A stretch of DNA of 5,297 bases, taken from positions 1 to 5,297 of the forward strand of contig JAQCJS010000102.1 in NCBI GenBank assembly GCA_027592975.1, read 5' to 3'. This stretch comes from Chloroflexota bacterium. GTDB taxonomy: Bacteria; Chloroflexota; Dehalococcoidia; UBA2979. Made by a program: the position numbers and the translations under genes. This document shows, one piece after another, positions 1-5,241 of the stretch. Under the pieces are notes generated by a model. It saw nothing but the letters and a program-made list of their open reading frames with translations, did not search any database and was not told where the DNA came from. Position 1 is the stretch's first letter. Each line of letters starts with the position of its first letter.

Positions 1-601
1 GGCCGGCGCGCTCCGCACCGCGCGCGATCGCCGGCAGCGCCTCTGAGACCAGGTACGCCTTCGGGCACATCCAGGAGATCGCGCCGTCCGTCAGCTCCCC
101 GCACAACTCGAACGAGCGAGGGCGGAGCGCGGAGGCGAGTACCTCGAAGTCGCCGGGGGCGCGCCACTCTGCGCGGGCGGTGACGTGGCGGCCCTGGAAG
201 TCCACCTTGCCCGTCTGCGAGAGCGCGCGGATCACGGTGAGGTACTCCTTGAGCTGGGTCAGCGGCGCCTCCCAGCGCACGCCGAAGTTCCGCACCATCG
301 TCGGTTCGTGCGAGGGGCCGACGCCCAGGCGCACGCGCCCGGGCGCGAGTTGCGACACCGTGAGCGCCTGCTGCGCGATGATCACCGGGTGGCGCGGCCA
401 CGTGGGCACGATGGCCGTGCCCAGGCGGATCGAGCTGGTGGCGGTGGCGGCGGCGGCGAAGGCCGTCAGCGAATCCGCGTTCGCGGCGCCGCCGATGGTG
501 GTCCACGCCACGGGCACGCCCCAGTCCTCGGCCCGCTGGATCTGGGCCACGAACTCGCGCGACTCCAGCGCCTGGATCGCTGCGCCAATGGTTCCGGTCA
601 T
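1..601 (-). CDS. F420-dependent LLM-class oxidoreductase, N-terminal part (runs off left edge)
   Basis: This is a luciferase-like (TIM-barrel) oxidoreductase that probably uses reduced coenzyme F420 or a flavin in the cytoplasm; its substrate cannot be told. Reading leftward from the ATG at 601-599 gives 200 codons without a stop, and the frame is still open at base 1, so the C-terminus is missing. Family landmarks in order are a Rossmann-like start with RAEDWGVPVAW (residues 23-33), LGTAIVPTWPRHP (60-72), AQQALTVSQLAPGRVRLGVG (76-95), SHEPTMVRNFGV (97-108), the LKEYLTVIRAL segment (117-127), VDFQGRH (133-139) and GELTDGAISWM (168-178). This order matches the TIGR03564-like branch of F420 LLM enzymes, which from memory are near 300 residues, so about a third lies outside. 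The ATG has a Shine-Dalgarno AGGGAG (608-613 on this strand) about six bases upstream. The gene is divergent from the kinase. The family call is strong; the F420 preference is inferred. Confidence 0.9.
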   Translation of the reverse strand, partial: MTGTIGAAIQALESREFVAQIQRAEDWGVPVAWTTIGGAANADSLTAFAAAATATSSIRLGTAIVPTWPRHPVIIAQQALTVSQLAPGRVRLGVGPSHEPTMVRNFGVRWEAPLTQLKEYLTVIRALSQTGKVDFQGRHVTARAEWRAPGDFEVLASALRPRSFELCGELTDGAISWMCPKAYLVSEALPAIARGAERAG

Positions 602-607
602 GCGGCA

Positions 608-613
608 CTCCCT
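608..613 (-). promoter_or_regulatory. Ribosome binding site of the LLM oxidoreductase
   Basis: On the minus strand these bases read AGGGAG, six bases before the ATG at 601-599. This supports that start over a leftward, shorter one. Confidence 0.7.
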
Positions 614-639
614 GCGGTACGAACGGCTGATCTGTCCGC

Positions 640-668
640 ATTAGCGCGTCCCGCCGCGCCGCGGTCAA
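640..668 (-). promoter_or_regulatory. Sigma70-like promoter for the LLM oxidoreductase
   Basis: On the minus strand a -35 box TTGACC (663-668, five of six consensus bases) is separated by exactly 17 bases from a -10 box GCTAAT (640-645, four of six). The expected transcript start is near base 633, giving a leader of about 32 bases that contains the Shine-Dalgarno at 608-613. The boxes stand out in otherwise very GC-rich sequence. It is a pattern match only. Confidence 0.55.
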
Positions 669-708
669 GCGGGGCCAGGTGGGACGACTGCGGGGCGCGT
701 CCCGGGCG

Positions 709-737
709 TTCTGAGCCCGCGGACGGCGACCGATAAT
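709..737 (+). promoter_or_regulatory. Weak candidate promoter for the sensor kinase
   Basis: A good -10 box GATAAT (732-737, five of six consensus bases) lies 17 bases after a poor -35 TTCTGA (709-714, three of six). Transcription would start near 744, giving a leader of about 100 bases to the ATG at 845. It would leave the alternative GTG start at 752 almost leaderless, which is one reason to prefer 845. Confidence 0.3.
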
Positions 738-812
738 CGAGGCGTGGGACGGTGGCCTTCGCCGAAACTCTACCCGCGCCGAACTGGCGTCCGAAGTCAC
801 GCGGACACCAGA

Positions 813-842
813 ATGATGCATCAAAAGCGTGCGACTGGGTAG
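813..842 (+). other. Nine-codon mini-ORF just upstream of the kinase
   Basis: ATG at 813 opens a frame encoding MMHQKRATG and stopping with TAG at 840-842, two bases before the kinase ATG at 845. There is no convincing Shine-Dalgarno before it. If it is translated, terminating ribosomes could restart at 845, which itself lacks a strong ribosome binding site. A short frame like this is easily a coincidence. Confidence 0.15.
814..823. repeat. 10-bp perfect palindrome, possible operator
   Basis: TGATGCATCA is its own reverse complement and sits 21 bases before the kinase ATG in a local AT-rich patch. It could be a repressor site or chance; the symmetry does not extend outward. Confidence 0.25.
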
Positions 843-844
843 CC

Positions 845-2702
845 ATGACCTTCGACCCCGACACCTCACCGCTCGCGGCCTTCCTCCCGCTGGTGGACGG
901 CTCCCTCGACCCCATCGGCATCGTGGATGCCGGCGGTCGCTACGTCTGGGTGAACGCGGCAGGCGCGCGCTTCTTCGGGTACGAGCGCCACGAGATCGTG
1001 GGGACGCACTTCCGTGATCACCTGCGGGAGGACGAAACCCCCGGTCAGGCGATGCACCGCGCGCAGACGGGGAGCCCGGCCGCGGTGGTGCGCCGGGTGC
1101 GGCGCAAGGACGGCTCCGTCGCCGTGGTCCGCACCGAGCTCATCCCGGCGATCGACGGCCTCGTGCTGATTCACGCCACCGACCTCACCGATCTCTACGA
1201 GACGTTGGATCGGGTGAGCGAGAGCGAGGGCGTGCTGGCCCGCGCGCAGGACATCGGTCACACGGGCAGTTGGGTCTTGCGTCTCCCGGAGCGTGCGGTG
1301 CGCTGGTTCGGGCCCATGGGTGAGCTGCTGGGCGTGGAGCCCGGCTCGTTCATCGGCGGGCGAGACATCGCTGACGCCCTGGTGCACCCCGAGGACAGCG
1401 CTGCCCCGGACCGCCTCGTCGCGGAAGCGCTGGCAGAGGGTTCGGCAGACGGCGAGTTCCGCACCATGCACCCCGAGCGGGGGTTGCGCTGGCTCCGCAT
1501 GTACGTCCACGCGATCCGCGAGGAGGCGACGGGCGAAGTCACCCGCGTGGAGGGCGTGGTCCACGACATCACCGAGTACCGCGGGCGGGAGGAACGCTAC
1601 CGCGAGCTTCTGGAGGCGGCGCACCCGGGAGGGCGTGCCGGTGGAGGGCATCCTCTACGCGAACGAGGCCTTCGGCACGCTGGTCGGGGCGCAGTGGGAG
1701 CAGATCCTGGGGCACCAGCCCATGGAGTGGGTCAACTTCGACGACCATCCGGAGGTCGTGCGCTACTGCGACCTGGTGGAAGCGGGCGACTCCCCGTCCC
1801 ACCTGGTCGTCCGCCTGCTGCGCGAGGACGGCGCGCCCGTGACCGCGATCTTCGCGGCAGCGCGCGTCACCTTCGATGGCCGCGAGGCGATGTGCGCGCA
1901 GTTCATCGACATCTCGGAGGAGGTGCGGCTCCGCGAGGTCGCCGCCCGCGCTCGCGAGACGGACCTGGCGCTCGCCGTCGCCGGTGGCGTGGCACATGAC
2001 TTCAACAACATCCTGACCGGCGTCCTGGGCTACCTGGACTTCGCCGCGGCCGAGCTGAGCGAGGACTCGCCCGAGGGGCGCTACGTCGCGGCCGCCCGAC
2101 TGGCCGCTCGCCGCGCCGCCAACCTGGCGCAGGCGCTCCTCGGTTTCTCTCGTGGGAGCGCGGCGATGGAGGATCCCGACCGGCCGCCGGTGATCGACCC
2201 CACGCACGTGGTGGACGCGAAGGACGTGGTGCGGGAGACCTTTGCCATCACGCGTGCGGCGATCGACCGCCGCGTGGCGATGATCACCCACGAGGGCGAG
2301 GAGCCCGCCCACGCCGCGATCCCGGCAGACAGCCTGCTCCGCGTGCTGGTGAACCTGCTGGTGAACTCCCGCGATGCGGTGCTGGAGCGCGCGGAGGTCG
2401 CCGGATCGGCATACCGCCCGCAGATCGACCTCACCGTGCTCGCGCGGCCCATGCTCGGCACCCTCGAGATCTCGGTCACGGACAACGGGACCGGCATCCC
2501 CACGGATGTGGCCGCGCGGATCTTCGAGCCGTACTTCACGACGAAGAGCGCCCGAGGCGGCTCCGGCATCGGCCTGCGCGCAGCGCGGGACCTGGCGCGG
2601 GCGGCGGGCGGGGAGCTCTCGTTCTCCAGCGAGCCCGGCATCGGCACCACCTTCCACCTGGTGCTCCCCCTGGTCGCCGCGCCCGCCGAAATCGAGTTCT
2701 AG
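845..2702 (+). CDS. Soluble PAS-PAS-PAS sensor histidine kinase (NtrB-like), interrupted by a one-base frameshift
   Basis: This is a cytoplasmic sensor kinase that would autophosphorylate a histidine and pass the phosphate to a response regulator not present here. With one G removed at 1627-1629 it reads as 618 residues. PAS 1 spans about 12-118 (IGIVDAGGRYVWVNAAG). PAS 2, PAS_3-like, spans about 125-245 (LVHPED at 179-184, VVHDITEY at 238-245). PAS 3 spans about 252-370 (ILYANEAF, FIDISEEV). The H-box is GGVAHDFNNILTG with H384; the N-box is LVNLLVNSRDA with N507; G1 is DNGTGIP (546-552), the F-box FEPYFTTK starts at 560, and G2 is GGSGIGL (571-577). There are no membrane segments, no receiver domain and no response regulator alongside. 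ATG 845 is chosen because PAS 1 begins just after it; an in-frame GTG at 752 would add 31 uncharacteristic residues. Neither start has a strong ribosome binding site. Uncorrected, the first frame runs from 845 to a stop at 1997-1999 in Arg/Gly/Pro-rich nonsense. Confidence 0.85.
1625..1634 (+). other. Frameshift site inside the sensor kinase (one extra G)
   Basis: Before this point the kinase is read in the frame of base 845, up to ELLEAAHP. After it, the family sequence continues in the frame of base 1629. Dropping one G from the GGG at 1627-1629 gives AAHPEGVPVEGILYANEAF, the usual opening of a PAS domain after the RYRELLEAA linker, with no residues lost. The surrounding CCCGGGAGGG is an easy place for a sequencing or replication slip. 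Confidence 0.8.
1641..2702 (+). CDS. Alternative reading: 3' kinase fragment translated on its own
   Basis: If the frameshift is real, the downstream half could still be made separately. GTG at 1641 is in the kinase frame and follows GGGAGGG (1627-1633) by seven bases, a passable Shine-Dalgarno. The product would be 353 residues with most of PAS 3, the H-box histidine and the whole ATPase domain, that is, a kinase stripped of its first two PAS sensors. The start falls inside the first strand of PAS 3, so the fold would be damaged. This is an alternative to the corrected full-length gene and not an additional gene. Confidence 0.25.
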   Translation: MEGILYANEAFGTLVGAQWEQILGHQPMEWVNFDDHPEVVRYCDLVEAGDSPSHLVVRLLREDGAPVTAIFAAARVTFDGREAMCAQFIDISEEVRLREVAARARETDLALAVAGGVAHDFNNILTGVLGYLDFAAAELSEDSPEGRYVAAARLAARRAANLAQALLGFSRGSAAMEDPDRPPVIDPTHVVDAKDVVRETFAITRAAIDRRVAMITHEGEEPAHAAIPADSLLRVLVNLLVNSRDAVLERAEVAGSAYRPQIDLTVLARPMLGTLEISVTDNGTGIPTDVAARIFEPYFTTKSARGGSGIGLRAARDLARAAGGELSFSSEPGIGTTFHLVLPLVAAPAEIEF

Positions 2703-2719
2703 CGCCCTGAATATGGCCT

Positions 2720-2733
2720 CGTACGATCGTGCG
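2720..2733. repeat. 14-bp near-perfect dyad upstream of the hydrolase operon
   Basis: CGTACGATCGTGCG is symmetric except for one base pair. It lies 18 bases after the kinase stop and about 80 bases before the hydrolase start. It could be an operator for the operon or chance; there is no T-run to suggest a terminator. Confidence 0.25.
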
Positions 2734-2744
2734 GGAGCATGGCC

Positions 2745-2772
2745 TTGCGCCGCCGTGGGCACGCGGTACTCT
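2745..2772 (+). promoter_or_regulatory. Weak candidate promoter for the DLH operon
   Basis: In the 109-base gap after the kinase, TTGCGC (2745-2750) and TACTCT (2767-2772) lie 16 bases apart, each only a partial match to -35 and -10 boxes. They would give a leader of about 30 bases to the GTG at 2812. The presence of a gap this long in dense sequence is the better argument that the operon has its own promoter. Confidence 0.25.
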
Positions 2773-2811
2773 GCTCAGGCTCGAATCCGAACCGCGGGGA
2801 AGGTGGTGCGC

Positions 2812-3573
2812 GTGAACCAGTACACGACGGACATGCAGGAGGGGCTCCAGGCGGAGACCGTCCTGATCAAGGGCAACAACGGTGACCAGATCCGCGCCTA
2901 CGTGGCTCGGCCGACGGGGGGCGGCTCCTACCCCGGCGTGCTGCTGATCCACCACGCCCCCGGCTGGGACCAGTGGTACAAGGAGGCGACGCTGCGCTTC
3001 GCGCGGCACGGCTACATCGCCATCGCGCCGAACCTGTACGAGCGCAACGGCCACGGAACCCCGGAGGACGTGGGCGCCGCCGTGCGGGCGGAGGGCGGCG
3101 TGCCGGACGCGCAGGTTGTGGGCGACTGCCAGGGCGCGATCGACTACCTGCGCGCGCAGTCCAACCTGAACGGCAAGGTCGGCGTCATCGGCACCTGCTC
3201 GGGAGGGCGCCACACGGTGCTGGTGGCCAGCCTGGGCACGGGCGTCACGGCGGCGGCCGACCTGTGGGGCGGTGCCGTGGTGATGAAGCCGGAGGAGCTG
3301 ACGGAGAAGCGCCCGGTCGCGCCGGTCGACTACACCGACCGGCTGAACGTCCCGCTGCTCGGCATCTTCGGCAACGACGACCGCTCGCCCTCGCCGGAGC
3401 AGGTCAACCAGCAGGAGGAGGCGCTGAAGGCGGCCGGCAAGGTCTACGAGTTCCACCGCTACGACGGGGCCGGGCACGGGTTCTTCTACTACGACCGCCC
3501 GAACTACCGGCAGGAGCAGGCCGTGGACGGCTGGAAGAAGGTCTGGGACTTCTTCGGCCGCCACCTCTCGTAA
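2812..3573 (+). CDS. Dienelactone hydrolase family protein
   Basis: This is an alpha/beta-hydrolase of the dienelactone hydrolase family, a soluble cytoplasmic enzyme that opens lactone or ester bonds; the true substrate is unknown. The 253-residue length fits the family. The nucleophile elbow is GTCSGG with C129, the Cys used by DLH enzymes in place of Ser. The acid is probably D190 in FGNDDRSP and the base is H222 in GAGHGFFYYDRP. Other family marks are PGVLLIHHAPGWDQWYKEAT near the N-terminus, IAPNLYERNGHGTPEDV, and LWGGAVVMKPEEL. The start is GTG 2812, with AAGG (2800-2803) eight bases upstream; GTGs at 2803 and 2806 and an ATG at 2833 are in frame, but the first two overlap the Shine-Dalgarno. 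The next gene follows after 33 bases, so the two are very likely co-transcribed. The family call is secure; any role in aromatic degradation is not shown. Confidence 0.92.
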   Translation: MNQYTTDMQEGLQAETVLIKGNNGDQIRAYVARPTGGGSYPGVLLIHHAPGWDQWYKEATLRFARHGYIAIAPNLYERNGHGTPEDVGAAVRAEGGVPDAQVVGDCQGAIDYLRAQSNLNGKVGVIGTCSGGRHTVLVASLGTGVTAAADLWGGAVVMKPEELTEKRPVAPVDYTDRLNVPLLGIFGNDDRSPSPEQVNQQEEALKAAGKVYEFHRYDGAGHGFFYYDRPNYRQEQAVDGWKKVWDFFGRHLS

Positions 3574-3592
3574 GCGCCGTACCGGCAGTCGC

Positions 3593-3600
3593 AGGAGGAG
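3593..3600 (+). promoter_or_regulatory. Strong Shine-Dalgarno of the DUF6295-like gene
   Basis: AGGAGGAG lies six bases before the ATG at 3607 and is the best ribosome binding site in the window. It fixes that start and suggests the small protein is translated more efficiently than its neighbour. Confidence 0.75.
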
Positions 3601-3606
3601 GCATCC

Positions 3607-3873
3607 ATGTGCACGGGCATCACTGAGACCACGGCGATCGCGGGCAGCGGCAAGGGGAAGGACGGCTGGTTCGTGCTGGACTCGGCCAACGTGTCCTACG
3701 ACCACCCGTACCACGCGCCCGTGGAGCACGCGCTGAACATCGACTTCGTGAACGCGGCCGCGGGGCCGGGGGCGCGGGTCGCCGTTGAACTGACGGCAGA
3801 CTCCGCGCGACGGCTGGTGGACGCGATCCTCGTCGCTCTCGAGCGCGGCGCGGTCGCGGAGGCGCGGCAGTAG
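3607..3873 (+). CDS. Small DUF6295-like protein, 88 residues
   Basis: This small soluble protein has no assigned function. From memory it resembles the DUF6295 family, whose members begin MCT, carry a GSGKG-GWF segment, a DHP-H-EH segment and an ALNIDFVN-GARVAVEL segment. All these are present: MCTGITE (1-7), GSGKGKDGWF (13-22), YDHPYHAPVEHALNIDF (31-47) and GARVAVELTADSARRLV (55-71). C2, D32, H33, H36, E40 and H41 make a plausible metal-binding or catalytic cluster, and C2 would be N-terminal if Met is removed. There is no signal peptide or membrane segment, and the end is a helix (SARRLVDAILVALERG). It sits 33 bases behind the dienelactone hydrolase with a strong ribosome binding site and ahead of a terminator, so the two form an operon and may act together. 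The coding call is firm; the family number is from recollection. Confidence 0.85.
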   Translation: MCTGITETTAIAGSGKGKDGWFVLDSANVSYDHPYHAPVEHALNIDFVNAAAGPGARVAVELTADSARRLVDAILVALERGAVAEARQ

Positions 3874-3896
3874 GGTCGCGCCGCACCACCGGAAGG

Positions 3897-3928
3897 GACG
3901 AGGGCGGCTCGCGAGAGCCGCCCTCGTC
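3897..3928 (+). terminator. Hairpin terminator after the DLH/DUF6295-like operon
   Basis: A perfect 14-bp stem, GACGAGGGCGGCTC (3897-3910) pairing with GAGCCGCCCTCGTC (3915-3928), encloses a GCGA loop of the GNRA type. It lies 23 bases after the stop codon of the small gene. Only GTTGT follows, so the T-run is poor and termination may need Rho or rest on stem strength alone. Confidence 0.75.
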
Positions 3929-4057
3929 GTTGTCCGCGCACAGCCACCGGCCTGGAGGGCAGACAACGCGACCCCGCCGCTGGCCCCCACGGCGCGATCA
4001 GGACGTATTACGCTTGCGTTCGATCCGCGCACACCGGCGCGAGACGAGGGGGATCCG
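3929..4057. other. Upstream region of the serine hydrolase gene
   Basis: This 129-base gap follows the terminator and should hold the promoter of the serine hydrolase. The only candidate -10 I can point to is TATTAC at 4006-4011, four of six consensus bases, with no acceptable -35 at the right distance. A purine-rich ribosome binding site, GAGGGGGA (4046-4053), lies just before the ATG. Confidence 0.35.
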
Positions 4058-5233
4058 ATGAACGACGTCCCGATCCACGGCACCTGCGAACCCGGCTTCG
4101 AGGCCGTGCGTGACGCCTTCGAGGCGAACTTCCGTGAGCGCGGCGACGTGGGCGCGGCCGTGTGCGTGATCCAGGGCGGGCGCGTGGTGGTGGATCTGTG
4201 GGGCGGGCACCGCGACGCCGTGTGCAGCGTGGAATGGACGCCCGACACGATCGTCACCACCTACTCCAACGGTAAGGGATGGCTGGCGACGTGCCTGAAC
4301 ATGCTGCTGGATCGCGGCGTGATCGACCTCGACCGCCCGGTGGCGGACTACTGGCCGGCGTTCGGCGCGCACGGGAAGGGCGGGGTGCTGGTGCGGCACG
4401 CGCTCACGCACACGGCCGGGCTGCCCGCGCCGACGATGCGCGTGCCGGACGAGGCGATCTACGACTTCGACCGGATGCTCGGCTACGTCGCCGATTCCGA
4501 GCTGTGGTGGGAGCCGGGGACGCGGATGGGATACCACGCCGCTACCTTCGGCTGGATCAACGGCGGCATCCTGCAGCACGCGACCGGGATGAGCCCGGGC
4601 GAGTTCCTGCGCCGCGAGATCCGGGAGCCGCTGGGCGCGGACCTGTTCTGGGGCACCACCCCCGCGGATGACGGGCGCACCGCCACCCTGTTGGAGCCCG
4701 CCTCGGCGCGCGCCGGGTCCGCCGGGGCGGCGATCCCGGAGTCCGCCCCGCGCGAGGTGTGGCCGCACGGTGATCTGCAGAAGATGGCCCTGAACAACCC
4801 GCCGCGCCGCTTCCGCGCGCAGAACACGCCGGAGTGGCGTCGCGCCTGCATCCCTGCCTCGAACGGACACGCCAGCGCGCGCGGGCTGGCGAGGATGTAC
4901 GGGGCGCTGGGCAACGGCGGCATGCTGGATGGCGTCACGCTGATGAGCCCGGAGCGCGTCCGGCTGGCCAGCACGGAGCAGGTATCCGGGCTGGACGTGG
5001 TGCACCTGATCCCCGGGCGGCGCAGCTTCGGCTACGCCCTGCCGGGCGCGGACGACCCGCGCGGGCTGGGTGCCTTCGGTCACAGCGGGCTGGGGGGATC
5101 GCTCGGCTACGCCGACTTGGACCACGGCATCGGCTTCGGCTACGTCATGAACCAGGTCGGCGCCGGGGAGGACCGCCGCTCCGCCGAGCTGAGCCGCGCG
5201 CTCTACGCGTCCCTGGGCGTGCCCTCGCGCTAG
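4058..5233 (+). CDS. Serine hydrolase, beta-lactamase-fold (class C / EstB-type esterase)
   Basis: This is a penicillin-binding-protein-fold serine hydrolase of the beta-lactamase (PF00144) superfamily, most likely an esterase or peptidase and not a resistance enzyme. The 391-residue length is typical. The catalytic SxxK motif is SNGK with S70 and K73. The second motif is Y159 in MGYHAATFGWINGG, the YHA-type variant seen in carboxylesterases in place of YxN. The third, KTG-like box is GHSGLGGSLGYAD with H342-S343-G344. Other family marks are VRHALTHTAGLP and a WEPGTRMGYH stretch. No signal peptide is visible (MNDVPIHGTCEPGF), so it is probably cytoplasmic. GAGGGGGA sits five bases before the ATG and supports this start. 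The gene stands alone after the operon terminator, and its stop codon lies in a palindrome shared with a convergent gene. The substrate cannot be predicted. Confidence 0.9.
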   Translation: MNDVPIHGTCEPGFEAVRDAFEANFRERGDVGAAVCVIQGGRVVVDLWGGHRDAVCSVEWTPDTIVTTYSNGKGWLATCLNMLLDRGVIDLDRPVADYWPAFGAHGKGGVLVRHALTHTAGLPAPTMRVPDEAIYDFDRMLGYVADSELWWEPGTRMGYHAATFGWINGGILQHATGMSPGEFLRREIREPLGADLFWGTTPADDGRTATLLEPASARAGSAGAAIPESAPREVWPHGDLQKMALNNPPRRFRAQNTPEWRRACIPASNGHASARGLARMYGALGNGGMLDGVTLMSPERVRLASTEQVSGLDVVHLIPGRRSFGYALPGADDPRGLGAFGHSGLGGSLGYADLDHGIGFGYVMNQVGAGEDRRSAELSRALYASLGVPSR

Positions 5234-5241
5234 CGCGAGGG
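5222..5241. terminator. Perfect 20-bp palindrome over two convergent stop codons, possible bidirectional terminator
   Basis: CCCTCGCGCT (5222-5231) is followed immediately by its reverse complement AGCGCGAGGG (5232-5241). As RNA it can fold as an 8-bp GC-rich stem with a CUAG loop on either strand. It contains the TAG of the serine hydrolase (5231-5233) and the TAG of the minus-strand gene (5232-5230). There is no T-run, so a terminator role is inferred from position and symmetry. Confidence 0.5.

Larger units (their letters stand above)
602..844. other. Divergent intergenic region between the LLM oxidoreductase and the sensor kinase
   Basis: This 243-base stretch separates two divergent genes and should carry the promoters of both. 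It contains the minus-strand promoter at 640-668, the weak plus-strand candidate at 709-737, a 10-bp palindrome at 814-823 and a nine-codon mini-ORF at 813-842. Reading frames that cross it on either strand (for example the plus frame from 185 to 736) have the Arg/Gly/Ala/His-rich composition of GC-rich shadow frames and match no family I recognise. Confidence 0.6.

Noticed and set aside
185..736. 183-codon plus-strand frame at the left end
   Set aside because: It is opposite the LLM oxidoreductase and its promoter region and is rich in Arg, Ala, Gly and His. The minus strand carries clear family motifs instead.
752..844. GTG 752 as the kinase start
   Set aside because: The extra 31 residues do not resemble PAS sequence, there is no ribosome binding site, and the best -10 candidate would put the transcript start only about eight bases upstream. 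It remains possible.
1622..1632. Programmed +1 ribosomal frameshift
   Set aside because: The codons read are CAC CCG GGA, without a stop or rare codon in the zero frame to cause pausing or a familiar slippery pattern, and PAS kinases are not known for this. A sequence error or mutation is simpler.
1569..2762. 397-codon open frame on the minus strand
   Set aside because: It is antisense to the kinase ATPase region and shows no recognisable motif.
2536..4260. 574-codon open frame on the minus strand
   Set aside because: It lies opposite the DLH, the DUF6295-like gene and parts of the kinase and serine hydrolase, all of which have clear family motifs. Its product is dominated by Arg, His, Val and Ala runs, typical of the antisense frame of GC-rich genes.
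3998..5125. 375-codon open frame on the minus strand
   Set aside because: It is antisense to the serine hydrolase, whose catalytic motifs are intact, and its composition is the same GC-driven Arg/His/Ala/Val mixture.
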